Translations under genes and position numbers: made by a program
Notes under the pieces: generated by a model
The model's input: the letters and a program-made list of their open reading frames with translations, nothing else
What the model was told of the DNA's origin: nothing
The model's database searches: none
Shown: in pieces, positions 34,957 through 42,329 of the stretch
Numbering within the stretch: the stretch's first letter is position 1
How the letters are laid out: the number at the start of each line of letters is the position of its first letter
DNA from: a virus
DNA length: 64,000 nucleotides
Virus record (IMG/VR): IMGVR_UViG_3300033183_000354
Location: 1-64,000 of that record
Reading direction: 5' to 3' (one strand)

Positions 34957-35614
34957 TATTCGTCAGCATTTTATCAATGAATTGAAGAACGAAAACTTCA
35001 CTACTGATAAAACTGGCCAAAAAACAATTGAGATTATCGGTGCTTCTTTCGAAGCTAATGAACCAGCTATCTTTGGTACTCCTAATAAAGAATATATCGA
35101 TAAAGAAATTGATTGGTATTGTACAGGTAGTACTAATATCAATGACATCTATGGTGAAGAACGTGAACCACCTGAAGCATGGAAATATGCTGCTAATAAG
35201 TATGGTGAAGTTAATTCTAACTATGGCACATTGATCTTTGACGATATATACTATAGACAGTACGAAAACGTCCTTGACGAATTGGCAGGTTCCAATGATA
35301 CTACACGACGTGCTACAATGGTTTACAACCGACCAAGCATCTGGGCAGAGTTTCAGGCTGATGGTAAAAACGATTTTATTTGTACTAATGCTGTCACTTA
35401 CTATATACGCAATAATGAACTCCAAGCTGTTGTCCAAATGCGATCTAACGATGTCGTGTTCGGATATAAGAATGATTATGCTTGGCAGCGTTATGTAATG
35501 GAACTTATTTGTCAAGATCTAAGTGGTGGTAATACTACTTTGAAACCAGGCAAATTGATTTGGCAAGTTCAAAACTTGCATGTTTATGAAAGGCATTTCC
35601 ACCTTGTCAAATAA
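34937..35614 (+). CDS. gp42: dCMP hydroxymethylase gp42
   Basis: Converts dCMP to 5-hydroxymethyl-dCMP with methylenetetrahydrofolate. 225 aa; co-linear with T4 gp42 (KTIEIIGASF, NSNYG, DFICTNAVTYYIR against DFMCTNTVQYLIR, MRSNDVVFGYKNDYAWQ against MRSNDVVFGFRNDYAWQ, LHVYERHFHLV against LHVYSRHFYLV). Catalytic Cys149 and Asp180 correspond to T4 C148 and D179; Asp instead of the thymidylate-synthase Asn marks cytosine specificity. T4 gp42 is longer at the C terminus. Its presence means this phage probably replaces cytosine by 5-hydroxymethylcytosine, or a derivative, in its DNA. Confidence 0.95.
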   Translation: MQNTVNDIRQHFINELKNENFTTDKTGQKTIEIIGASFEANEPAIFGTPNKEYIDKEIDWYCTGSTNINDIYGEEREPPEAWKYAANKYGEVNSNYGTLIFDDIYYRQYENVLDELAGSNDTTRRATMVYNRPSIWAEFQADGKNDFICTNAVTYYIRNNELQAVVQMRSNDVVFGYKNDYAWQRYVMELICQDLSGGNTTLKPGKLIWQVQNLHVYERHFHLVK

Positions 35615-36041
35615 GTGGGATAAGAGATACCTTGCGCTAGCAGAACAAGTCTCGAAGTGGTCCAAAGATCCATCTCGCCAAATTGGTGCAGTTGCGGTAG
35701 GATCGAAGGGACAGGTTCTCGCGCAAGGCTACAATGGTTTCCCTCGCGGGATTGATGATAATGAAGACCTATATAATGACCGCGAGGTAAAGTATAAGTA
35801 TGTAGTTCATGCAGAGATGAATGTTATTTATAATGCCACGTATAATGGTGTATCACTTGATGGTTCTACTCTGTATGTTTATGGTTTACCAGTCTGTAGC
35901 GATTGTGCCAAGGGCGTTATACAGGTTGGCATCAAAGGGGTTGTCATGCCAGAACAGTTAATCCCTGAACATTGGCAACCATCTTGGCAATTAACGAAAA
36001 AAATGTTTGAAGAAGCAGGAGTTTTATATGACTTTATTTAA
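35580..36041 (+). CDS. cd: dCMP deaminase
   Basis: Zinc enzyme turning dCMP into dUMP for thymidylate synthesis. 153 aa; zinc ligands in VVHAEMN (His/Glu near 76-78) and PVCSDCA (Cys near 106-109). DPSRQIGAVAVG and GYNGFPRGI are typical dCMP-deaminase segments. Overlaps gp42 by 35 bases; a second in-frame ATG at 35586 is also possible. With gp42 it competes for dCMP and with ThyX it feeds dTTP. Confidence 0.92.
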   Translation: MFMKGISTLSNKWDKRYLALAEQVSKWSKDPSRQIGAVAVGSKGQVLAQGYNGFPRGIDDNEDLYNDREVKYKYVVHAEMNVIYNATYNGVSLDGSTLYVYGLPVCSDCAKGVIQVGIKGVVMPEQLIPEHWQPSWQLTKKMFEEAGVLYDFI

Positions 36042-36312
36042 CGGAAATAATGATACGGGTCCAGTATTTGAAAAAGGTTATCCAAAGCATGAAGGTTATG
36101 AAGAATATATGAAACGAAGAATGCGGGAAGAGGATATGAAGATGGAAAAAAATATTCCAGAAAAAGTCGATCGAGTCGTTGAGCGAATCATGTGGAAACT
36201 TGATCTCCTTGAAAAACGTATGAAGTCTGTAGAGACAGACGTCGCTTATATGCAAACATATCAACCAACAAGTCCAGAAGAAAAGAAGATCAAGGATTAT
36301 CTTAACAAATGA
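36028..36312 (+). CDS. Small charged coiled-coil protein
   Basis: 94 aa from the ATG at 36028 (AGGAG upstream). Highly charged helix (EEYMKRRMREEDMKMEKNI; RVVERIMWKLDLLEKRMKSVE), probably a coiled coil. ATGA overlap with the next gene. No family recognised. Confidence 0.55.
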   Translation: MTLFNGNNDTGPVFEKGYPKHEGYEEYMKRRMREEDMKMEKNIPEKVDRVVERIMWKLDLLEKRMKSVETDVAYMQTYQPTSPEEKKIKDYLNK

Positions 36313-36734
36313 AATCTGTACTTGACTTCTTAGAAGGACATCAAATATCCGAGGACATCATCGTCCTCGGACAATGTCCATCGACCAAAACGACACCTTC
36401 TGTCAACGGCACATTTGCTCGCCTAAAACGATGGCTCTTGACAGTAGGTGTTCGTGATTGGGACTTTCATAATGTAATACCTCATAAGATCAATTCTTAT
36501 GATATCAAAGACGTTGACGTAGAGGCTTTACGTAAAGCTGTTGAAGGTAAGTCAATCGTTATCTCACTCGGAGGGTTTGTCGAAAGAGTATGTAAGAAAT
36601 ACTCTATAGATAATTACAAGATCGATCATCCATCTCCGAGAAATCGTAATCTCAATAGTATAGAATACGAAGCAGCAATGCTTCACAGTTTGAAGGAATA
36701 TCTTGATGAACATAGAGCTAACGGAATACTATGA
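36309..36734 (+). CDS. Uracil-DNA-glycosylase superfamily-like protein
   Basis: 141 aa. The UDG-fold motifs appear in order: VLGQCPS (residues 19-25) as motif 1, FHNVIPHK (53-60), a central strand SIVISLGG (82-89), and HPSPRNR with H107 as motif 2, recalling UNG HPSP and MUG NPSG motifs. It is short and lacks the usual family-4 cysteines for an iron-sulfur cluster. In a gp42 phage it may act on modified bases or guide base modification rather than remove uracil. It overlaps the next gene by 29 bases. Confidence 0.6.
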   Translation: MKSVLDFLEGHQISEDIIVLGQCPSTKTTPSVNGTFARLKRWLLTVGVRDWDFHNVIPHKINSYDIKDVDVEALRKAVEGKSIVISLGGFVERVCKKYSIDNYKIDHPSPRNRNLNSIEYEAAMLHSLKEYLDEHRANGIL

Positions 36735-37875
36735 TGACTTTCTTCGCTATTTTCATAAAGCGAAAGAACAACAGGTAAAATGTAACGTCGCAGACGTAGA
36801 ACCATATGGACTAATACCCCATATGGAGTCCGATATGGACGATGACCTTATGCATTATATTGAACTATATGACGTCGTCGAACGTAAATATGCCGGGTTT
36901 TCTCAAATCGTTAATGATTGTTGGTCAGGTTGGACAGAAGGCCATCCATATTGGAAGAAGATGGAGGCCGGTAAAGCAACATCTCAACGTGAGGTCGTTG
37001 CTAAAAACTGGACAGGCAAGCATAAAGAATTTGATCTACCTGAATGGTTGTACCTTTTTATCCTCCATCGTGTGACAGGTTCTGCGATTAATTATGGTAC
37101 TAAACCTTCGGGTTATCATAACACATTACTATTCACCCTTCATAAAGCGCGTACCATCGAAGAGATGATATGGCATATGAAGAGACATAAAGCCCCTTTC
37201 TATACTTCAATTGGCTATCAATTCCCTAAGTTTCCAAAACCTCAAGGAGACTACAAGAAGGGTGGAGACTACTACCTTGGTGAGTATGCGCCACGCCTAG
37301 CACGTGAGATGGCAGAATGGTTGCAAAAGACAAATAATAGAAAGGACCTTCGAGAGATCGGAGAGTTTATGGGTCAGTGGAATGAACGAAATGGTCTTAA
37401 CAGGTATACTTTTCAGTATGCAGCTGTTGTTGCTGATGTTGCTGATTGGTACCCTCAATACGTCAACAAGGAATCACCCTTTTATTACGGAACTAACGCT
37501 GTTGAGTGTATTAGCTACCTTGCTCGTCCTACAGAGCGTATGAAGAAAGAACAGTTTTTAGATCAGGTGATGGCCAAGATCTATGAAGATACGAAGTCAT
37601 ATCCGTATAATGCCGAAGACGTATGTTGTGACTATATCCGTTGGGTTGAAAACTATGTTCGACCAGGTGCACATTACTCTCACGTCGACCTTGATAAAAT
37701 TTGGTCATCAAGTAATATCAAGAACCATCCATTTGGTAGACAAAAGGCAATGTTAGAGATGGGCCTTGTCGAATCTTTTAACGGTCTAAAGCATCATCCT
37801 TCTGATGATATGATCATTAAAGCTGCTGGTATTGATGTTGAGGAATATAAAAGAAGATGTATAACGCTACACTAG
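36706..37875 (+). CDS. Unknown helical enzyme A, paralogue of the next gene
   Basis: 389 aa from the ATG at 36706. Mostly helical with conserved-looking LFILHRVTGSAINY, KPSGYHN, HKAPFYTSIGYQFPKFPKP and a TFQYAAVVADVADWYPQYV / ESPFYYGTNAVECISYL region near 245-285. That region aligns with FRNVMYPYKNLSRHIAMA-RPDLVDPESW-TPGTLSFYGL of the next protein. I suspect the glycosylase-like amino-acid:DNA transferase / aGPT-PPlase group of base-hypermodification enzymes, because paired paralogues next to a PLP enzyme are typical there, but no diagnostic motif could be verified. Function unproven. Confidence 0.45.
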   Translation: MNIELTEYYDDFLRYFHKAKEQQVKCNVADVEPYGLIPHMESDMDDDLMHYIELYDVVERKYAGFSQIVNDCWSGWTEGHPYWKKMEAGKATSQREVVAKNWTGKHKEFDLPEWLYLFILHRVTGSAINYGTKPSGYHNTLLFTLHKARTIEEMIWHMKRHKAPFYTSIGYQFPKFPKPQGDYKKGGDYYLGEYAPRLAREMAEWLQKTNNRKDLREIGEFMGQWNERNGLNRYTFQYAAVVADVADWYPQYVNKESPFYYGTNAVECISYLARPTERMKKEQFLDQVMAKIYEDTKSYPYNAEDVCCDYIRWVENYVRPGAHYSHVDLDKIWSSSNIKNHPFGRQKAMLEMGLVESFNGLKHHPSDDMIIKAAGIDVEEYKRRCITLH

Positions 37876-38846
37876 ATGACTTTATTGATCCAAACCCGCA
37901 TTCAATAGTATACGAAAATACAGTTACTCCTATCCTCAATAAGGGCAAAGTCACTAATCACTTACTTGAACCATGGTCTCTCGAAGAACGTATTCAAAAG
38001 TTCTTTGAGTTTTGTCGTGCCTATGACGTAAGAGAAGAACCGCTCCTTAAATCTAACCCTCAACAGTTTTCTCATCGTCTACATTGGGATGAAATGCCAT
38101 ATGTTGATGAGATGAAAGAAGAGAAAGACATCAAGCGACTTTTACATCATACTATCGTATGGTCATTTAGTAATGAACATTGGCTAACATTCAGGACACT
38201 TCGCGATCATGGCGTTGAAGCCATGAAAAAGAGGTTTGAAACAGAAAGACATGCTCGATCTGACCTCTTTCAAGTATATTATCCAAAGGGGACAGTAGTA
38301 AAAGACTGGTTGTGTAATGTACCTCAACAAATAGCCGAAGACTGCTACACAATGTTACAGTCAAATCGACCGCTTAAGATGATGGAGCTGGCATCAAAGC
38401 TTGAAGCTCATACGAAAAAGAAGTATGGCTTTCGTAACGTGATGTATCCATATAAGAACCTTTCTCGCCATATCGCGATGGCCCGACCTGACCTTGTTGA
38501 TCCAGAATCATGGGTCACCCCAGGTACACTCTCATTTTATGGTCTATGGCAAATATTTGGAGATAAGAATTTATTTGGTAAAACTAAATTCGAATTAGAT
38601 GAAAATACTGGTGACTATACTCCAGTTAATGCTCAAGCTATTGAGCTTGTACGCCAGTTTAGTGTTTTGGCCAAACATCCGGATAATCCAATGAAGAGGC
38701 AGTATAATATTAATATCGAAGATAAAGCTTGTATGTGGTGTAAACACCTCTTCATTAGTCATGGCGTCAAGTCGACCACGAAGAAGATCCCATACGAGTG
38801 GATTTATCCTCGAACATTTTCTCTAAAAAAGAGTTTACAATCCTAG
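37857..38846 (+). CDS. Unknown helical enzyme B, paralogue of the preceding gene
   Basis: 329 aa, overlapping gene A by 19 bases. The region around 190-235 (FRNVMYPYKNLSRHIAMA ... LVDPESWVTPGTLSFYGLWQIF) aligns with gene A, but the rest has diverged. A Cys pair near the end (ACMWCKHLFISHG) could bind metal. DDFIDPNPHSIVYENTVTPI at the N terminus hints at substrate or partner contacts. Translation coupled to gene A suggests a heteromeric complex. Predicted DNA-base modification factor from context only. Confidence 0.45.
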   Translation: MYNATLDDFIDPNPHSIVYENTVTPILNKGKVTNHLLEPWSLEERIQKFFEFCRAYDVREEPLLKSNPQQFSHRLHWDEMPYVDEMKEEKDIKRLLHHTIVWSFSNEHWLTFRTLRDHGVEAMKKRFETERHARSDLFQVYYPKGTVVKDWLCNVPQQIAEDCYTMLQSNRPLKMMELASKLEAHTKKKYGFRNVMYPYKNLSRHIAMARPDLVDPESWVTPGTLSFYGLWQIFGDKNLFGKTKFELDENTGDYTPVNAQAIELVRQFSVLAKHPDNPMKRQYNINIEDKACMWCKHLFISHGVKSTTKKIPYEWIYPRTFSLKKSLQS

Positions 38847-38862
38847 GATAGTTTGGTATAAT
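38834..38862 (+). promoter_or_regulatory. Sigma70-type promoter ending at a start codon
   Basis: TTTACA, 17 bp, TATAAT, located in the end of gene B. The next ATG (38869) is 7 bases past the -10 box: predicted leaderless transcript. Confidence 0.85.
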
Positions 38863-38868
38863 ATACAC

Positions 38869-39810
38869 ATGTCACATGATAAGCATATTATTGATCATAT
38901 TAATAAGGACGTTGAGGTATTACGTTTACAAGGCGTAACGAATCGACATGAAGCAAAGCAATATTATTTAAGTTTAGCAGAAGGCTGGGAAGATCCAAAT
39001 CCTGATCCAGTCGTTAAGGAGTATGAAGGTGTTAGAGTCGTTCGAGATGATCTTATCACTGGTAGCAAAGTACGGGGTGGAGATCTTCTTATATCTCGTA
39101 TTAACCAACTTAATCTTGTTTATGTTCAGCCTCGTACAGGTCTTGCGGGCGTATCGCTCTTGGACGTGGCGAAGCGCCACGGAAAACGCGTTCGTCTTTT
39201 TATGCCAAGTTCAAAGAGAATCTCTCATCACCAGGCTTGCTGTATTGAGCGTGGTGCTGATTATGAGTTCCATCGCGTGGCTGCTATGCCAAATCTTAAT
39301 TCCATAGCAAAGAAATGGGCAGAACAAAACGAAGATTCATACTTCATCCCACTTGGATTAAAACATGAACTCGTAACAGCAGGCATCGTAAAGGCTGCAT
39401 CGAAGATACCAGAGCCACAAGAAGTGTGGACAGTCGTATCAACAGGTGTACTACATCGAGCACTTCAGATCGCATGGCCAAATGCTGAGTTCCATGCCGT
39501 CGCAGTCGCTCGTAATATGAAAGAAGGAGAAGTTGGTCATGGTAATATCATCTCTGCCCCAGAACCATTTACCACTTCTATTAAAAAAGGATTGCCTCCT
39601 TTCCCAACCATCGATACGTACGATGGAAAGGCGTGGAGATATATCCCTAAAAATACAGGCAGAGACATCTTATTTTGGAATGTAGGCACTGAACCAGTGC
39701 TCAATGACGAGTCTATATATGATAGGATAGACTCTTATAGAAGGTGGAAAAAAGATGAAGGTACTACTCACGAGCTTGGGACCAATCTCGAACAAAATAC
39801 ATTCGCATAA
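38869..39810 (+). CDS. Fold-type-II PLP-dependent enzyme
   Basis: 313 aa, resembling the ACC deaminase / cysteine synthase / threonine synthase superfamily. DLITGSKVRGGDLL carries the likely PLP Schiff-base lysine K67 in the xGxKxRxxxL context; YVQPRTGLAGVSLLDVAKRHG plays the substrate-loop role; KRVRLFMPSSKRISHHQACCIERGADYEF is the following Rossmann unit; VVSTGVLHRALQIA may hold the phosphate. PLP enzymes accompany thymine-hypermodification genes in other phages, where they act on amino-acid adducts of hydroxymethylated bases; the same is proposed here on hydroxymethylcytosine. Own promoter, no Shine-Dalgarno. Confidence 0.7.
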   Translation: MSHDKHIIDHINKDVEVLRLQGVTNRHEAKQYYLSLAEGWEDPNPDPVVKEYEGVRVVRDDLITGSKVRGGDLLISRINQLNLVYVQPRTGLAGVSLLDVAKRHGKRVRLFMPSSKRISHHQACCIERGADYEFHRVAAMPNLNSIAKKWAEQNEDSYFIPLGLKHELVTAGIVKAASKIPEPQEVWTVVSTGVLHRALQIAWPNAEFHAVAVARNMKEGEVGHGNIISAPEPFTTSIKKGLPPFPTIDTYDGKAWRYIPKNTGRDILFWNVGTEPVLNDESIYDRIDSYRRWKKDEGTTHELGTNLEQNTFA

Positions 39811-40774
39811 AGCAGCACAAGCAATCATTTATGCTGATCAGCTAAAAGAAGCAGGTCATGATGTGACGATTAACCTTGTTAGCAATAAGGTTTATGACTA
39901 TTCACCTTATGATGAAGTATACGTATATCATGGTTCTGATTGGAGTGGTAACCTTAATCTCTTCGGCGGTATCCAAGCATATCCAAATACAGAGTTTGTA
40001 AAAGCTTTGTCAGAGTATAAAGGTACCGTTAAATCCATCTTAATCGATTTTCCTGACTATGCAAGTATGTTTCAAGATCGCTTGAACAAAGCAAATTTAA
40101 CATGGGATGTCAATTTTGCAGCCTTGTCAGAGATGACTAAGGCAGAAGTCATCGATCCAAATATGATAAAACGATATCGTAATATTGCGTTTGGCGATAG
40201 TCATGCGATTAGCATGTACCGTCCCGGTTGGGAAAACGTATCAGTACCATTCTCTACTCTACATGGATCTATCAATCGAGGGTTTGAGACGTTTATCCCA
40301 GAAGGTGGTCAGTATGATAATATCGAGACTTATTTTGGTAACATTGATATTCGACATCACCTCTGTCGCTTTGATGATCCTATCGCTGAAGCAAAAAAAT
40401 TAGCAAAACGTTATATGGGTGAAGTTTCTCGTATAAGTAATAAGTATGAAGCGCACGTAAAGGTGTGGGAACCACTGCCAATCGAAAACGAATCTCGTAA
40501 AGTGCCAAAGACTGGTTGGTATAAAGGTACACCCTTCTATGGCACTTGGCAACAAAGGACCGACGTGCGTCAAGCTTTTATCGACTCACTTGAATGTGAT
40601 GTATATAGATGGACAGATAACTTGAAAAATCCGATCGGTGAGTTAGACTTTGAATATATGGAAAAACCTCAATCAATTCACTTATCAAGAGCTTCTTATC
40701 CTCATTGGCAAGGCCGACAGTGGACAGAAGAAGTAGTGTCTGAGGCAAATAGTCTAGATGAATTTTTTATGTAG
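39755..40774 (+). CDS. SGNH-hydrolase-like protein
   Basis: 339 aa, overlapping the PLP gene by 56 bases. The N-terminal ~100 residues (MKVLLTSLGPISNKIHSHKAAQAIIYADQL...) form an alpha/beta segment. Then IAFGDSHAISMYRPG is a GDS(H) block I, and YFGNIDIRHHLCRF resembles the G-x-I-D-x-R-x-H strand of SGNH-like hydrolases/transferases. C-terminal GWYKGTPFYGTWQQRTDVRQAFIDSL follows. Last gene of the proposed modification operon; an acyl or ester-transfer step is conceivable. The C terminus NSLDEFFM resembles that of gp43 (LDEFFG) and may be a clamp-binding peptide. Confidence 0.55.
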   Translation: MKVLLTSLGPISNKIHSHKAAQAIIYADQLKEAGHDVTINLVSNKVYDYSPYDEVYVYHGSDWSGNLNLFGGIQAYPNTEFVKALSEYKGTVKSILIDFPDYASMFQDRLNKANLTWDVNFAALSEMTKAEVIDPNMIKRYRNIAFGDSHAISMYRPGWENVSVPFSTLHGSINRGFETFIPEGGQYDNIETYFGNIDIRHHLCRFDDPIAEAKKLAKRYMGEVSRISNKYEAHVKVWEPLPIENESRKVPKTGWYKGTPFYGTWQQRTDVRQAFIDSLECDVYRWTDNLKNPIGELDFEYMEKPQSIHLSRASYPHWQGRQWTEEVVSEANSLDEFFM

Positions 40775-40787
40775 GAGATAATAATAT

Positions 40788-41831
40788 ATGTCTATTATGG
40801 ATAAATTGAAGAAGAATAGTAAGGTTAAAGAGTCTTCTGTTCTTTCTGATTCCAAATTCTTTACCGAAAAGGATATGGTAAAGACCGAAGTGCCAATGAT
40901 TAACGTGGCATTGTCGGGTTCCGTGGATGGCGGACTTGCGCCAGGACTAACAGTACTAGCTGGCCCATCCAAACATTTTAAGACCTCATTCGCTTTGATC
41001 ATGGCATCTGCATATCTCAAAGAGCACGATGATGCTGTGTTACTTTTTTATGATTCAGAATTTGGTTCACCACAATCATATTTTGAAAACTTTGATATCG
41101 ATACGAGTCGAGTCCTTCATACGCCTATTACAAACGTAGAAGAACTTAAGTTTGATATCATCGCTCAACTCGAAGAGTTGGATCGTAATGATAAGGTAGT
41201 AATTGTAATCGATTCTGTTGGCAACTTAGCATCAAAGAAAGAACTCGAAGATGCTATTAATGAAAAGTCAGTTGCTGATATGTCTCGAGCAAAAGCGCTA
41301 AAGGGTTTGTTCCGTATGTGTACACCATACTTGAACATGAAGAATATCCCGTTGATTGCCGTGAACCATACTTATATGGAGATTGGTCTATTTCCAAAAG
41401 CAGTTGTGTCAGGTGGTACTGGCATCTATTATTCAGCAGATAATATTTGGATTCTCGGTCGTCAACAGGATAAACAAGGCACTGAGATCAAAGGTTATCA
41501 TTTCGTGATTAATGTGGAGAAATCGCGTTATGTCAAAGAAAAGTCTAAGATTCCCATCAGTGTTAGTTGGGAAGGTGGAGTACAAAAGTGGTCTGGTCTG
41601 CTTGACGTTGCTCTCGAGGGTCAATATGTCACTAAGCCGTCTAATGGCTGGTATTGCAGGGTTAGCCGGGAAACTGGTGAACTACTTGAACCAAAAGTAC
41701 GAGAAAAACAAACTTTAGAAGCAGAATTTTGGGAACCAATCTTTGCTGAAACGGATTTCAAAGATTATTTGAAGAATCGTTTTTCAATCTTAAACCAAAA
41801 AGGTATTGAAGATGTCGCAGAAGTTAGTTGA
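40788..41831 (+). CDS. uvsX: UvsX RecA-like recombinase
   Basis: Strand-exchange protein for recombination-dependent replication. Walker A AGPSKHFKTS near 58-67 (T4 GPSKSFKS), Walker B VVIVIDSVGNL near 140-150, AVNHTY and VVSGGTG motifs. 347 aa (T4 391). AGGAG precedes the ATG. Followed by a small overlapping gene and then gp41, the usual marine T4-like order. Confidence 0.96.
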   Translation: MSIMDKLKKNSKVKESSVLSDSKFFTEKDMVKTEVPMINVALSGSVDGGLAPGLTVLAGPSKHFKTSFALIMASAYLKEHDDAVLLFYDSEFGSPQSYFENFDIDTSRVLHTPITNVEELKFDIIAQLEELDRNDKVVIVIDSVGNLASKKELEDAINEKSVADMSRAKALKGLFRMCTPYLNMKNIPLIAVNHTYMEIGLFPKAVVSGGTGIYYSADNIWILGRQQDKQGTEIKGYHFVINVEKSRYVKEKSKIPISVSWEGGVQKWSGLLDVALEGQYVTKPSNGWYCRVSRETGELLEPKVREKQTLEAEFWEPIFAETDFKDYLKNRFSILNQKGIEDVAEVS

Positions 41832-42114
41832 ACTGAAAGACTATGAACTCATCCCAGCAGAGGATGATGATCAAGCTTGGGCGGTTCGAGTCGTGACAGG
41901 TGACTATGTTGAAACTGTACTTCGTTTTGGAGCTATTGCTATCAAAGAAGATGGTATAATGACTTTTAACTTTACGGTCGTGTCATCTCCTAACCCAGAC
42001 CTTACAAGCGAAGACGTGGATCTACAAGAATACGCCGGAGATTTGTTGCAAGCCATCATCGTAGATGGCATTGAATCTGGTTCAATAATTACAAAGGAGA
42101 GAGATGATGAGTAG
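41812..42114 (+). CDS. Conserved hypothetical after uvsX
   Basis: 100 aa; ATG at 41812 inside the end of uvsX. Beta-rich N-terminal half (YELIPAEDDDQAWAVRVVTGDYVETVLRFG) and NFTVVSSPNPDLTSEDVDLQEYAGDLLQAII. No family recognised; constant-looking position between uvsX and gp41 suggests a replication/recombination accessory. Confidence 0.6.
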   Translation: MSQKLVELKDYELIPAEDDDQAWAVRVVTGDYVETVLRFGAIAIKEDGIMTFNFTVVSSPNPDLTSEDVDLQEYAGDLLQAIIVDGIESGSIITKERDDE

Positions 42115-42271
42115 TAAAACTTCAGAGATTGATCGTATTGTTATGTTAATGGAAGAGATTGCATATGCTAAATCACAGCTGCAACCTCATGATACTGGTC
42201 ATATCCATACGGCAATTAATTGGATGCAATCTCGAGTTGATAGTATCAAAGAAAAATTAAAAAAAGAATAG
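42104..42271 (+). CDS. Small helical protein before gp41
   Basis: 55 aa (or 54 from the second ATG). AAAGGAGA ribosome site, 11-base overlap with the gene before. The segment HDTGHIHTAINWMQSRVDSIKEKL looks like a conserved helical tail also remembered from cyanophage small proteins. Function unknown. The promoter for gp41 begins at its stop codon. Confidence 0.6.
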   Translation: MMSSKTSEIDRIVMLMEEIAYAKSQLQPHDTGHIHTAINWMQSRVDSIKEKLKKE

Positions 42272-42300
42272 TTTACTTTGTTAGAGAAATATGATATAAT
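42272..42300 (+). promoter_or_regulatory. Sigma70-type promoter before gp41
   Basis: TTTACT, 17 bp, TATAAT; leader carries AAAAAAGGATA before the TTG start. Confidence 0.9.
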
Positions 42301-42329
42301 ACAATTATCTAACAAAAAAGGATACATTC

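Noticed and set aside
34910-35515. 201-codon antisense ORF over gp42
   Set aside because: gp42 is certain; the antisense product is a chance opening with low-complexity Ile/Ser/Thr content.
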